A stretch of 64,000 bases of DNA from Streptomyces parvus (lineage in GTDB: Bacteria; Actinomycetota; Actinomycetes; Streptomycetales; Streptomycetaceae): the NCBI RefSeq assembly GCF_032121415.1, contig NZ_CP135079.1:5456001-5520000 (forward strand), read 5' to 3'. How positions within the stretch are numbered: the stretch's first letter is position 1; every line of letters starts with the position of its first letter. A program made the position numbers and the translations under genes. The notes under the pieces are model-generated. The model was not told where the DNA came from. It saw only the letters and a program-made list of their open reading frames with translations, and did no database searches. Of the stretch, positions 1 through 8,677 are shown piece by piece.

Positions 1-314
1 GCCGGGAGCCCGTCGCCGTGGCCGCCAGCGCACTCGGCGGCCGGGTCGAGCTGCGGGTGGTGGACCGGGGCCGGGGCGTGCCCGACGAGGCCAAGGAACG
101 CATCTTCGAGCCCTTCCAGCGGTACGGGGACGCGCCGCGCGGCGCCGGAGTGGGGCTCGGCCTCGCCGTCTCCCGGGGCTTCGCCGAGGCCATGGGCGGC
201 ACGCTGGACGCCGAGGACACCCCGGGCGGCGGGCTGACCATGGTCCTGACCCTCGCCGCGGCGCCGGGCGGGGTCCGGGCAGACCCCGAGCTGCCGGCCC
301 AGGTCACCTCGTGA
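1..314 (+). CDS. kdpD: Sensor histidine kinase, C-terminal end (KdpD-like), partial
   Basis: Only the last roughly 104 codons are in the window; the reading frame is open from base 3. The residues are the end of a HATPase_c domain: an F-box-like EPFQRYGD, then GAGVGLGLAVSR (G2 box), then the AMGG/GGGLTMVLTL terminal strands. KdpD senses potassium limitation or turgor and phosphorylates KdpE. Assignment to KdpD rather than another kinase rests mainly on the KdpE-like regulator that follows after about 100 bp. The kdpFABC pump genes are not visible and would lie upstream. Confidence 0.75.
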   Translation, partial: REPVAVAASALGGRVELRVVDRGRGVPDEAKERIFEPFQRYGDAPRGAGVGLGLAVSRGFAEAMGGTLDAEDTPGGGLTMVLTLAAAPGGVRADPELPAQVTS

Positions 315-417
315 CCCACCCCCGGGCGCACCCCGCCCGCCCCGACGTGTTCCCCACCCCCTCCTCGTACAGCCCGTTCAGCCCGTACAGCCCGTTCAGC
401 AGAAAGGCAGGTCCGCG

Positions 418-1113
418 ATGACCAGGGTGCTTGTGGTCGACGACGAGCCGCAGATCGTCCGCGCCCTCGTGATCAACCTGAAGGCCCGCCAGTACGAGGT
501 CGACGCCGCGCCCGACGGGGCGACCGCCCTCCAGCTCGCCGCCGCCCGCCACCCCGACGTCGTCCTCCTCGACCTCGGGCTGCCCGACATGGACGGGGTC
601 GAGGTGATCAGGGGACTGCGCGGCTGGACCCGGGTCCCCATCCTCGTCCTCTCCGCGCGCCAGACCTCCGACGAGAAGGTGGAGGCGCTGGACGCCGGGG
701 CCGACGACTACGTCACCAAACCGTTCGGCATGGACGAGCTGCTGGCCCGGCTGCGCGCCTCCGTACGCCGGGCGGAACCGGTCGGCCAGGAGGGCGGCAC
801 CGAGGACGTCGCCCTCGTCGAGACCGCCGGATTCACCGTCGACCTGGCGGCGAAGAAGGTGCACCGGGCCGGCCGCGACGTACGCCTCACCCCCACCGAA
901 TGGCACCTGCTGGAGGTCCTCGTCCGCAACGCCGGCCGCCTGGTCAGCCAGAAACAGCTCCTCCAGGAGGTCTGGGGTCCCTCCTACGGCACCGAGACCA
1001 ACTATCTGCGCGTCTACATGGCCCAGCTGCGCCGCAAGCTGGAGGCGGACCCCTCGCACCCCCGTCACTTCGTCACCGAACCGGGCATGGGGTACCGGTT
1101 CGAGCGCGACTGA
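418..1113 (+). CDS. kdpE: OmpR-family response regulator KdpE
   Basis: A 231-residue regulator. The receiver domain comes first, with acidic pocket VDDEPQ, phospho-acceptor Asp in VVLLDLGLPDMDG and Lys in VTKPFG. A C-terminal winged helix follows (LTPTEWHLLEVLVRNAGRLVSQKQLL ... GYRF as separate landmarks). It would activate kdp potassium-uptake genes when phosphorylated by the kinase just upstream. The start has an AGAAAGGCAGG-like ribosome site 8-10 nt ahead. The length is normal for the family. Confidence 0.88.
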   Translation: MTRVLVVDDEPQIVRALVINLKARQYEVDAAPDGATALQLAAARHPDVVLLDLGLPDMDGVEVIRGLRGWTRVPILVLSARQTSDEKVEALDAGADDYVTKPFGMDELLARLRASVRRAEPVGQEGGTEDVALVETAGFTVDLAAKKVHRAGRDVRLTPTEWHLLEVLVRNAGRLVSQKQLLQEVWGPSYGTETNYLRVYMAQLRRKLEADPSHPRHFVTEPGMGYRFERD

Positions 1114-1189
1114 TCCCGCACCGGCTCACCCTTTCGAGTGATCATCGCGGGCCTGCATGTACCGCCCGCAGGCCCGGTACCCTTCGGGT

Positions 1190-1615
1190 ATGAGTGCTGT
1201 TCCCCGATCCGAGAAAGCCGGGAAGGCCGGGAAGGCGGCGAAGCCTTCCGGGCGCTTCCGCCGCATGCTCGACCGGCTCTCCAGTTCCCAGGAGGACCTG
1301 GAGTCCCAGGAGCTGCGGGAGGACGCGCAGGCCACCGGGTGCACCCGGATCTCCGAGTGCTCCGACCGGCAGATCGTGAAGGTGGCTGGTACGTTGCGGA
1401 CCGTCACCCTCCGCCCGCGGGCCGGAGTGCCCGCCCTGGAGGCGGAGCTCTTCGACGGCACCGAGCCGCTGGACGTGGTCTGGCTCGGCCGTCGTTCCAT
1501 CGTCGGTATAGAGCCCGGCCGCAGGATCATCGCCTCGGGACGGGTCGCCATGAGCCACGGCCGCCGGGTGCTGTTCAACCCCACATACGAACTCCGACCG
1601 CTCGGCAAGGAGTAG
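1190..1615 (+). CDS. OB-fold nucleic-acid-binding domain protein
   Basis: About 141 residues. The N-terminus is basic (Lys/Ala/Gly-rich). An OB-fold follows, with VAGTLRTVTLRPR, a strand containing ELFDGTEPLDVVWLG, and RIIASGRVAMSHGRRVLFNPTYEL. This small RecG-type OB-fold protein is conserved in actinomycetes next to a DUF3159 membrane protein and TrkA genes, as here. I chose the internal ATG at 1190 over an upstream ATG at 1157 because the first 11 residues would otherwise extend past the conserved start. Its specific function is unknown. Confidence 0.8.
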   Translation: MSAVPRSEKAGKAGKAAKPSGRFRRMLDRLSSSQEDLESQELREDAQATGCTRISECSDRQIVKVAGTLRTVTLRPRAGVPALEAELFDGTEPLDVVWLGRRSIVGIEPGRRIIASGRVAMSHGRRVLFNPTYELRPLGKE

Positions 1616-1618
1616 CCG

Positions 1619-2413
1619 GTGACGTCTCTCGACAAGCCGACGTCCGACACGGACCAGCCCCACAGCACCGACCCGCAACACACCGGCGGGAGGCACGCCG
1701 CCCTGCAGGACGCGGAGTCGAAGGCGGTCACCGAGGCCGCCCTCTTCGAGGCCTTCGGCGGGGTGCGCGGCATGGTGGAGACAGTCCTCCCCGGGCTGCT
1801 CTTCGTCACGATCTTCACCATCAACAAGAACCTGCAGATCTCGGCCGTCGCGGCCCTGGCCGTGTCCCTGGCCCTCGTCGCCGTCCGGCTGATCCGCCGC
1901 GACACCGTCAAGCACGCCTTCAGCGGCGTCTTCGGGGTGGCCTTCGGTGTCGTCTTCGCGATGATGACGGGCAACGCCAAGGACTTCTATCTGCCGGGCA
2001 TGCTCTACACCCTGGGCCTGTCGATCGCCTACATCGCCACCGCCGCCGGCGGCGTACCCCTGATCGGCCTGATCCTCGGCCCCGTTTTCAAGGAGAACCT
2101 CTCCTGGAGGACCCGTAATCCGGGCCGCAAGAAGGCGTACACCAAGGCCAGCTACGCCTGGGGCCTCATCCTGCTGGCCAAGTGCGCGATCCTATTCCCG
2201 CTCTACTGGTGGGCCGACACCACCCAGTTCGGCTGGGTGCTCATCGCGCTGAAGATCCCGCCGTTCCTGCTCGCGGTCTACCTGACCTGGGTCTTCCTCG
2301 CGAAGGCGCCGCCGCCCATCGACGTCTTCGCCGAGATGGAGGCCGAGGAACAGGCCGAGAAGGAGCGCAAGGCGCAGGCCGCCGCCGCGGCGCTCCGCGA
2401 CCCGAAAGCCTGA
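1619..2413 (+). CDS. DUF3159 integral membrane protein
   Basis: 264 residues starting at GTG, 3 nt after the OB-fold gene and therefore co-transcribed. The hydrophilic N-terminal 55 residues precede about six membrane segments (for example VLPGLLFVTIFTI, ISAVAALAVSLALVAV, AFSGVFGVAFGVVFAM, AYIATAAGGVPLIGLILG). The tail is Ala/Glu/Lys-rich and charged. The family is actinobacterial and uncharacterised. The constant neighbourhood with potassium-transport regulators hints at membrane or ion homeostasis, but that is only inference. Confidence 0.85.
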   Translation: MTSLDKPTSDTDQPHSTDPQHTGGRHAALQDAESKAVTEAALFEAFGGVRGMVETVLPGLLFVTIFTINKNLQISAVAALAVSLALVAVRLIRRDTVKHAFSGVFGVAFGVVFAMMTGNAKDFYLPGMLYTLGLSIAYIATAAGGVPLIGLILGPVFKENLSWRTRNPGRKKAYTKASYAWGLILLAKCAILFPLYWWADTTQFGWVLIALKIPPFLLAVYLTWVFLAKAPPPIDVFAEMEAEEQAEKERKAQAAAAALRDPKA

Positions 2414-2429
2414 CCCCGCACGCTCCACG

Positions 2430-2470
2430 GAAAGGGGCCCGGAACCGCTCAGCGGTTCCGGGCCCCTTTC
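2430..2470. terminator. Perfect 41-nt palindrome, bidirectional terminator
   Basis: Two exactly complementary 20-nt arms (2430-2449 and 2451-2470) are separated by one base, with arms beginning GAAAGGGGCCCGG. The palindrome sits between the convergent DUF3159 gene and trkA gene. Since both strands give the same hairpin ending in CCCUUUC, it can stop transcription from both sides. Confidence 0.9.
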
Positions 2471-2484
2471 GCATGGTGGCCCGC

Positions 2485-3162
2485 TCAGTCGTCCTCAGGA
2501 CTCCGCCGGACCGACAGCAGGTCCTCCAACTGCTCCTCGCGCGCCTGGGCGGCCACGAACAGCAGTTCGTCCCCGGCCTCCAGGGACTCCTCGGGGCTCG
2601 GCGTCAGCACCCGCGTACCGCGGATGATCGTCACCAGCGAGGTGTCCGCGGGCCAGGCCACATCCCCGACGCGGATACCGGCCAGCGCCGACTCCGGCGG
2701 CAGGGTCAGCTCCACCAGGTTGGCGTCGCCGTGGCTGAAGCGCAGCAGCCGGACCAGATCGCCGACACTCACCGCCTCCTCGACCAGGGCCGACATCAGA
2801 CGCGGCGTCGAGACGGCGACGTCCACGCCCCAGGACTCGTTGAACAGCCACTCGTTCTTCGGGTTGTTCACCCGGGCGACCACGCGCGGCACGCCGTACT
2901 CCGTCTTGGCGAGCAGCGAGACGACCAGGTTCACCTTGTCGTCCCCGGTCGCGGCGATCACCACGTTGCACCGCTGCAGCGCCGCCTCGTCCAGCGACGT
3001 GATCTCACAGGCGTCCGCGAGCAGCCACTCGGCCATCGGGACCCGCTCCACCGAGATGGCGGTCGGCGCCTTGTCGATCAGCAGCACCTCGTGCCCGTTC
3101 TCCAGCAGCTCGGCGGCGATGGAACGACCCACCGCGCCGGCCCCGGCAATCGACACACGCAT
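2485..3162 (-). CDS. TrkA-family potassium channel/transporter regulator (second of a pair)
   Basis: About 225 residues beginning MRVSIAGAGAVGRSIAAELL, a Rossmann GxGxxG NAD-binding motif with acidic LIDKAP at the end of strand 2. The N-terminal RCK (TrkA_N) domain is followed by a TrkA_C domain (ELTLPPESALAGIRV ... VTIIRGTRVLTPSPEESLEAGDELL region). The ATG overlaps the stop of the upstream trkA gene (ATGA), so the two are translationally coupled. The longer in-frame ORF upstream has no conserved content. The protein binds nucleotide and gates potassium flux. Confidence 0.88.
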   Translation of the reverse strand: MRVSIAGAGAVGRSIAAELLENGHEVLLIDKAPTAISVERVPMAEWLLADACEITSLDEAALQRCNVVIAATGDDKVNLVVSLLAKTEYGVPRVVARVNNPKNEWLFNESWGVDVAVSTPRLMSALVEEAVSVGDLVRLLRFSHGDANLVELTLPPESALAGIRVGDVAWPADTSLVTIIRGTRVLTPSPEESLEAGDELLFVAAQAREEQLEDLLSVRRSPEDD

Positions 3163-3830
3163 CAGTGACCGTCCTCCTCGGGACCCTTGGCGAAGGCCTC
3201 TTCGACCTGGCCGATCTCGTCCGTACGCATCATCACGTGGACCAGGTCGCCTTCCTGGAGAACGGTCTGCGAAGTCGGCAGTATGGCCTCGCCCAACCGG
3301 GTGAGGAAGGCCACCCGGACCCCCGTCTCCTCCTGGAGCGTGCTGATCTTGTGGCCGATCCAGGACGGCGTCGTGTGCACCTCGGCGAGCTGCACACCCC
3401 CGCTCGGATCGCGCCACAGCGGCTCCGCGCCCGACGGCAGCAGCCGTCGCAGCATCTGGTCCGCCGTCCAGCGCACCGTCGCCACGGTGGGGATGCCGAG
3501 GCGCTGGTAGACCTCGGCGCGCCGGGGGTCGTAGATGCGCGCCGCGACGTTCTCGATGGAGAACATCTCGCGGGCCACCCGGGCCGCGATGATGTTGGAG
3601 TTGTCGCCGCTGCTGACCGCGGCGAACGCCCCGGCTTCCTCGATCCCCGCCTCGCGGAGGGTGTCCTGGTCGAAACCGACCCCGGTGACCCGGCGACCGC
3701 CGAACCCGGACCCCAGGCGGCGGAACGCCGTCGGGTCCTGGTCGATCACCGCGACGGTGTGCCCCTGCTGTTCCAGGGTCTGTGCGAGAGCGGCACCGAC
3801 GCGCCCGCAGCCCATGATGACGATGTGCAC
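3162..3830 (-). CDS. trkA: TrkA-family potassium uptake regulator (first of a pair)
   Basis: 222 residues starting MHIVIMGCGRVGAALAQTLE, with the RCK Rossmann GCGRVG motif and VIDQDP acidic strand. A TrkA_C domain follows (LAEVHTTPSWIGHKISTLQEE ... LHEGD-like LQEGDLVHVMM region). The pair of tandem single-RCK proteins resembles the KtrA/CeoBC arrangement. No Trk/Ktr channel subunit is adjacent; the divergent neighbour is instead a KimA-like symporter. Confidence 0.88.
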   Translation of the reverse strand: MHIVIMGCGRVGAALAQTLEQQGHTVAVIDQDPTAFRRLGSGFGGRRVTGVGFDQDTLREAGIEEAGAFAAVSSGDNSNIIAARVAREMFSIENVAARIYDPRRAEVYQRLGIPTVATVRWTADQMLRRLLPSGAEPLWRDPSGGVQLAEVHTTPSWIGHKISTLQEETGVRVAFLTRLGEAILPTSQTVLQEGDLVHVMMRTDEIGQVEEAFAKGPEEDGH

Positions 3831-4152
3831 TGTGCGCCTACCCCGCCGTCCTGGTCATCCGGCTGACCTGCGAAAACACGCTGCTCACACTTCTCTCTCG
3901 GCTTGCTGGGCAAACAACGCGGCACACACCCGCGGTGTGGCCAGGAGTCGAGCTTATGTGCCGGGGAAGTCGCTGACTCATCCGAGGCTCCGTAGCGGCG
4001 CGCACTCCGGTAAAGGAAAAGCAAAACAGGCCCGACGGGCGCAAGGATCGCGTTAAAGAATGGTCGGGCAATTGCCTCCGACCGCAGGAGATTGCGGGGC
4101 CACGTCGAAAGGGCGTGCGTTCCGGCCACGGGCTCCGCTTACGATCCTCAGC
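3831..4152. other. Divergent intergenic region between trkA pair and KimA-like gene
   Basis: 322 bp with no credible gene. It must hold both divergent promoters. I see one clean short palindrome, CACACC-CGC-GGTGTG, at 3925-3939. I looked for a c-di-AMP (ydaO-type) riboswitch because the downstream gene belongs to the KimA family, but could not recognise its conserved core. Confidence 0.5.
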
Positions 4153-6189
4153 GTGTCCAAACTGACCGACCTGCCCAAACGGATCCTGATCGGCCGGGCG
4201 CTGCGCAGCGACAAGCTCGGGGAGACCCTGCTCCCCAAGCGCATCGCGCTCCCCGTCTTCGCGTCCGACCCGTTGTCCTCGGTGGCGTACGCACCGGGAG
4301 AAGTCCTCCTCGTGCTGTCCATCGCGGGGGTGTCGGCATATCACTTCAGCCCCTGGATCGCCGTCGCGGTCGTCGTCCTCATGTTCACGGTCGTGGCCTC
4401 CTACCGGCAGAACGTCCACGCCTACCCGAGCGGCGGGGGCGACTACGAGGTCGCGACCACCAACCTCGGCCCCAAGTCCGGACTGACCGTCGCCAGCGCC
4501 CTGCTCGTCGACTACGTCCTCACCGTCGCCGTGTCGATCTCCTCCGGGGTCGAGAACCTCGGCTCCGCGGTCCCGTTCGTCATCGAGCACAAGACGTTCT
4601 GCGCCATTGGCGCCATCGTCCTGCTCACCCTGATGAACCTGCGCGGGGTGAAGGAGTCCGGGAAACTCTTCGCCATCCCCACCTATCTCTTCGTGGCCGG
4701 CGTCTTCCTCATGATCCTTTGGGGGGCCTTCCGCGGACTGATCCTCGGCGACACGATGCACGCCCCCACCGCCGACCTCGAGATCAAGCCCGAACACGAG
4801 GGGCTGGCCGGATTCGCACTCGTCTTCCTCCTCCTGAGGGCCTTCTCCTCCGGGTGTGCCGCCCTCACCGGGGTCGAGGCGATCAGCAACGGGGTGCCCG
4901 CCTTCCGGAAGCCGAAGAGCAGGAACGCCGCGACCACCCTCGCCCTGATGGGCCTGTTCGCCGTCACCATGTTCTGCGGCATCATCGGCCTGGCCCTGGC
5001 CACCGACGTCAAGATGGCCGAGAACCCGGCGGTCGACCTGATCCGCGACGGCGTCCCGGTCGGGGCGGACTTCACCCAGGACCCGGTCATCGCCCAGGTC
5101 GCCGAAGCGGTCTTCGGCCACGGCTCCTTCCTCTTCATGGTCCTCGCGGCCGCCACCGCCCTCGTGCTCTTCCTCGCCGCGAACACCGCGTACAACGGCT
5201 TCCCGCTGCTCGGCTCGATCCTCGCCCAGGACCGCTACCTGCCGCGCCAGCTCCACACCCGCGGCGACCGCCTCGCCTTCTCCAACGGCATCGTGCTGCT
5301 GGCGGGCGCCGCGATCCTGCTCGTCGGGATCTACGGTGCCGACTCCACGAAGCTGATCCAGCTCTACATCGTCGGGGTGTTCGTCTCCTTCACCCTCAGC
5401 CAGACCGGCATGGTGCGGCACTGGAACCGCCTGCTCGCCGACGAACGGGACCAGGCCAAGCGCCGCCACATGATCCGCTCCCGCGCCATCAACGCCTTCG
5501 GCGCCTTCTTCTGCGGCGTCGTCCTGGTGATCGTCCTCGCCACCAAGTTCACCCACGGTGCCTGGGTGGCCCTGCTCGGCATGGTCATCTTCTACGGCAC
5601 GATGACCGCGATCCGGAAGCACTACGACCGGGTCGCCGCCGAGATCGCGCCCGACGAGACCCCCGCCGACGAGAGCGTGCGCCCCTCCCGCGTCCACGCC
5701 ATCGTCCTCGTCTCCAAGCTCCACCGCCCCACGTTGCGCGCCCTCGCCTACGCCCAGCTGATCCGTGCCGACCAGCTGGAGGCGCTCTCGATCAGCGTCG
5801 ACCCGGACGAGACGAAGGCGCTGCGCGAGGACTGGGAGCGGCGCGCCATCAACGTCCCCCTCAAGATCCTCGACTCCCCCTACCGCGAGGTGACCCGCCC
5901 GGTCATCGAGTACGTGAAGGGCCTGCGCCGCCAGAGCCCGCGCGACGTGATCAGCGTCTACATCCCCGAGTACGTGGTCGGGCACTGGTACGAGCACCTG
6001 CTGCACAACCAGAGCGCCCTGCGCCTGAAGGGCCGGCTGCTCTTCACGCCCGGGGTCATGGTGACCTCCGTCCCGTACCAGCTCCAGTCCTCGGAGGCGG
6101 CGAAGAAGCGGGCCCGCAAGCGCGCGGACTGGAGCGCTCCGGGTTCGGTGCGCCGGGGGCCGGTGGAGCGGGGGAACCGCAAGGGGTGA
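4153..6189 (+). CDS. KimA-like potassium/proton symporter (APC superfamily)
   Basis: About 678 residues from the GTG at 4153. The membrane part carries KimA-type signatures: FASDPLSSVAYA, then AYPSGGGDYEVA, then LLVDYVLTVAVSISSGVENL. About 12 hydrophobic segments are followed from about residue 505 by a soluble UspA-like C-terminal domain. Related proteins import potassium at high affinity and are inhibited by c-di-AMP in Firmicutes. Earlier annotation would say generic amino acid permease. The neighbourhood (KdpDE, two TrkA) supports potassium. The longer ORF start at 4060 gives 31 extra residues without family resemblance. Confidence 0.8.
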   Translation: MSKLTDLPKRILIGRALRSDKLGETLLPKRIALPVFASDPLSSVAYAPGEVLLVLSIAGVSAYHFSPWIAVAVVVLMFTVVASYRQNVHAYPSGGGDYEVATTNLGPKSGLTVASALLVDYVLTVAVSISSGVENLGSAVPFVIEHKTFCAIGAIVLLTLMNLRGVKESGKLFAIPTYLFVAGVFLMILWGAFRGLILGDTMHAPTADLEIKPEHEGLAGFALVFLLLRAFSSGCAALTGVEAISNGVPAFRKPKSRNAATTLALMGLFAVTMFCGIIGLALATDVKMAENPAVDLIRDGVPVGADFTQDPVIAQVAEAVFGHGSFLFMVLAAATALVLFLAANTAYNGFPLLGSILAQDRYLPRQLHTRGDRLAFSNGIVLLAGAAILLVGIYGADSTKLIQLYIVGVFVSFTLSQTGMVRHWNRLLADERDQAKRRHMIRSRAINAFGAFFCGVVLVIVLATKFTHGAWVALLGMVIFYGTMTAIRKHYDRVAAEIAPDETPADESVRPSRVHAIVLVSKLHRPTLRALAYAQLIRADQLEALSISVDPDETKALREDWERRAINVPLKILDSPYREVTRPVIEYVKGLRRQSPRDVISVYIPEYVVGHWYEHLLHNQSALRLKGRLLFTPGVMVTSVPYQLQSSEAAKKRARKRADWSAPGSVRRGPVERGNRKG

Positions 6190-6395
6190 GGTGAGCCGGG
6201 GGAGGGGCCGGCCCGGCCGCGCAAGGTCAACGGGCGCGGGCGCCAGGTTCAGCCGGGCTCGGCTGGGCCCGGTCCACCCCGGCCCGGCCCGGCCCGCTCG
6301 TGGTAACCACCCCCACCAGTCCCACGTAGACTGGTGGGCTGTTGTCCGGCAGCATGCTCGACCGCTTACCCCCTTCCTCCCTGGAGCCTCCCCTC

Positions 6396-7724
6396 ATGCA
6401 GAACGAACCCACGTCGTCGCTGGTCGGGGAGGAGTACGAGGTCGAGGTCGGGCCCGTCGCACACGGTGGCCACTGCATCGCCCGTACCGCTGAGAACCAG
6501 GTGCTCTTCGTCCGCCACACGCTCCCCGGCGAGAAGATCATCGCCAAGGTGACGGACGGCGACACGGACTCGCGGTTCCTGCGGGCCGACGCGGTGCGGA
6601 TCATCGAGCCGTCCAAGGACCGTGTCGAGGCGCCCTGCCCGTACGCGGGCCCCGGCATGTGCGGCGGCTGCGACTGGCAGCACGCGAAGCCGGGCGCGCA
6701 GAGGCGTCTGAAGGGCGAGGTGATCGCCGAGCAGCTCCAGCGCCTGGCGGGCCTGACCCCCGAGGAGGCCGGCTGGGACGGCACGGTGATGCCTGCCGAG
6801 GGCGACAAGCTGCCCGCGGGCGAGGTGCCGGCCTGGCGCACCCGCGTCCAGTACGCCGTCGACGCCGACGGCCGGGCCGGCCTGCGCAAGCACCGTTCGC
6901 ACGACGTCCAGCCGATCGACCGCTGCCTGATCGCCGCGCCGGGCGTCTGGGAGCTCGGCGTCGAGAAGCGCGAGTGGCCGCAGATCGCCGCGGTGGAGGC
7001 CATCACCGCCACCGGCTCGAACGACCGCCAGGTCATCCTCACCCCGAAGCCCGGCGGCCGGCTCCCCCTGGTCGAGCTGGACAAGCCGGTCTCGGTGCTC
7101 CGCGTCGACGAGAAGGACGGCGGCGTCCACCGCGTCCACGGCCGCGCCTTCGTCCGCGAACGCGCCGACGACCGCACGTACCGCGTCGGCTCCGGCGGCT
7201 TCTGGCAGGTCCACCCGCAGGCCGCCAACACCCTGGTCCGCGCGGTCATGCAGGGCCTGCTGCCCCGCAAGAACGACACGGCCCTCGACCTCTACTGCGG
7301 CGTGGGCCTCTTCGCCGGCGCCATCGGCCAGCGCCTCGGCGAGAAGGGCGCGGTCCTCGGCATCGAGTCCGGCAAGCGCGCGGTCGAGGACGCCCGCCAC
7401 AACCTGAAGGACCTGGACCGGGTCCGCATCGAACACGGCAAGGTCGACCAGGTCCTGCCCCGCACGGGCATCACGGAGTGCGACCTGATCGTCCTGGACC
7501 CGCCCCGCGCGGGAGCGGGCAAGCAGGTCGTCAAGCACCTGTCGGGCCTGGGCGCGCGCAAGATCGCCTACGTGGCCTGCGACCCGGCGGCCCTCGCCCG
7601 GGACCTGGCGTACTTCCGGGAGGGCGGGTACCGGGTGCGGACGCTGCGGGCGTTCGATCTGTTTCCGATGACTTCGCACGTTGAGTGTGTGGCGATTCTT
7701 GAACCGACCACAAAGGGCGTCTGA
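6396..7724 (+). CDS. TrmA/RumA-family class I SAM-dependent RNA uracil-C5 methyltransferase, 3' end replaced by island
   Basis: About 442 residues: an N-terminal TRAM domain (EYEVEVGPVAHGGHCIARTAENQ, then FVRHTLPGE), FeS-type cysteines CPYAGPGMCGGC, SAM motif DLYCGVGLFAGAIG, DPPRAGAG, and the nucleophile Cys in VACDPAALARD. Expected activity is uracil-5 methylation of tRNA or 23S rRNA. The last 21 codons (FPMTSHVECVAILEPTTKGV) lie beyond the island's 13-bp repeat. They are therefore supplied by the island, including the Glu of HVE that is the general base in the family. The native version of these codons is at 20493-20555. An in-frame start at 6342 is also possible. Confidence 0.92.
   Translation: MQNEPTSSLVGEEYEVEVGPVAHGGHCIARTAENQVLFVRHTLPGEKIIAKVTDGDTDSRFLRADAVRIIEPSKDRVEAPCPYAGPGMCGGCDWQHAKPGAQRRLKGEVIAEQLQRLAGLTPEEAGWDGTVMPAEGDKLPAGEVPAWRTRVQYAVDADGRAGLRKHRSHDVQPIDRCLIAAPGVWELGVEKREWPQIAAVEAITATGSNDRQVILTPKPGGRLPLVELDKPVSVLRVDEKDGGVHRVHGRAFVRERADDRTYRVGSGGFWQVHPQAANTLVRAVMQGLLPRKNDTALDLYCGVGLFAGAIGQRLGEKGAVLGIESGKRAVEDARHNLKDLDRVRIEHGKVDQVLPRTGITECDLIVLDPPRAGAGKQVVKHLSGLGARKIAYVACDPAALARDLAYFREGGYRVRTLRAFDLFPMTSHVECVAILEPTTKGV
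7660..7672 (+). repeat. attL core (13-bp direct repeat)
   Basis: TGTTTCCGATGAC, identical to 20491-20503. It lies inside codons for the DLFPMT motif near the C-terminus of the methyltransferase. The bases immediately outside differ between the two copies, so 13 bp is the exact identity. Downstream similarity is of homologous-codon type with third-position changes. Confidence 0.9.
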
Positions 7725-7737
7725 CCTGCAGCTTCTT
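7721..7737 (+). repeat. Island-end repeat A, left copy
   Basis: CTGACCTGCAGCTTCTT overlaps the stop codon of the methyltransferase. The right-end copy is CTGACCTGCGGCTTCTT at 20453-20469 (16 of 17 identical, same orientation). Placed on both sides of the attachment core in the circular form, such repeats are candidate integrase arm sites. Confidence 0.55.
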
Positions 7738-7801
7738 CGAGATCTCGTAGATTTCGGCTGGGTCAGTCGACCTGTTCTCTGAGGTGCACCACGTGGAACG
7801 C

Positions 7802-7829
7802 CTCTGCGGGCCTTGAACGGCCCGCAGAG
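7802..7829 (+). terminator. Hairpin downstream of methyltransferase
   Basis: A perfect 11-bp stem CTCTGCGGGCC / GGCCCGCAGAG with loop TTGAAC. There is no T-tract, which is common for Streptomyces terminators. It lies 78 bp after the methyltransferase stop, so the island supplies a terminator as well as the gene tail. Confidence 0.75.
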
Positions 7830-7925
7830 CGTGCCTGACCTGCTCATCCGAGAGATGTGCTATTTGGGTGATGTGGTCGTTACGTGTGATAGGCGCCTCG
7901 CCGAAATGATGGTCCGTCGCGAATG

Positions 7926-7943
7926 GTGACGCTCGTTTGACGC
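7926..7943 (+). repeat. Island-end repeat B, left copy
   Basis: GTGACGCTCGTTTGACGC; the right copy is GTGACGCTCATTTGACGC at 20394-20411 (17 of 18 identical, same orientation). The internal doublet TGACGC-N6-TGACGC resembles a pair of recombinase arm-binding half sites. Confidence 0.6.
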
Positions 7944-8149
7944 ACATGCTGACGGGTCGTCAGGTAGGTGGCCGCAGCATAACTAGCGGGTTCACCGGGG
8001 TTGCGGCTGAGGATGGCAGCTTGGGTGGTGGGGGACTGGGGTGTCGGCACCCGCTGAGATCAACAGCAGCAACGCGACCCGTGAGACGTGTGGGTTTGCC
8101 GCACGATGGGGCAGGTCACCCCGGCGGCCAACCACGCCTCTCCGAGAGC

Positions 8150-8556
8150 CCCGTTCGCCCACGCCTGGACCGGCTCAACGAGCTGTCCGGCGGCTGGCCG
8201 CGGCTGGTAGACCTCGCCATCGCCTGCACCGCGAACTGGACGATCCCGACGAGGCCTTGCGTCGCCTGGCCGACCTGTGTACCGACCGGGCCCGTGCACA
8301 TGCTTTCGCCCAGAACACGGGTCTGTACGCGGACCCGTTCCTCGCCACCGGATACCGAGTCCTGGCGGACGAGTACGAGGACGGGGTGGTCGACTCGGAG
8401 ATAGCGATGACCGCTGTGGCCGTCAGGAGTGAAGTCGACGAGGAAGAGGCGCGGTGGATCGGGATGTGCCTCGACGCCCTGCAGGTTTTCGACCGCGAAG
8501 GTGCCCAACTGCGGCTCGATCCGCTGCTGCGTGAGTGTGTGACGCTCCACCTATGA
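8150..8556 (+). pseudogene. Frameshifted remnant, possibly of an ATPase or effector protein
   Basis: Two frames read plausibly one after the other. The first gives RLDRLNELSGGWPRLVDLA around 8170-8240. From about 8235 the neighbouring frame gives DDPDEALRRLADLCTDRARAHAF and continues in good codon bias to a stop at 8556. A single indel near 8235-8245 would join them. The LSGGWPRLVD string resembles the post-sensor helix of STAND-type ATPases, but that is weak. There is no usable start in the joined frame, so it is probably a decayed fragment. Confidence 0.4.
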
Positions 8557-8677
8557 CGCATGGGGGTTCCGGTACCGCCCGTCGACGATCGGGCGCCGAG
8601 GTCTGGGTCCCTCTGCCCGGACAGGCTGCCGGCCGATGAAGCGTCTGAGTGTTGCACCGATCGGCAAGCGCGCCGAC

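Larger units (their letters stand above)
7725..8150. other. Island left-end region without a convincing gene
   Basis: About 425 bp containing repeat A, a strong hairpin (7802-7829) and repeat B (7926-7943). Short ORFs here on both strands have no recognisable domains and poor codon bias. I read it as attachment-site flank plus terminator. Confidence 0.5.

Noticed and set aside
3831..4152. c-di-AMP riboswitch upstream of the KimA-like gene
   Set aside because: Expected from Firmicute kimA genes, but the conserved core could not be recognised by eye; a covariance-model search would decide.
3838..6006. A 722-residue minus-strand ORF opposite the KimA-like gene
   Set aside because: Mirror frame with Gly/Glu/Asp/His-rich composition and no recognisable domain; the plus strand encodes a clear transporter.
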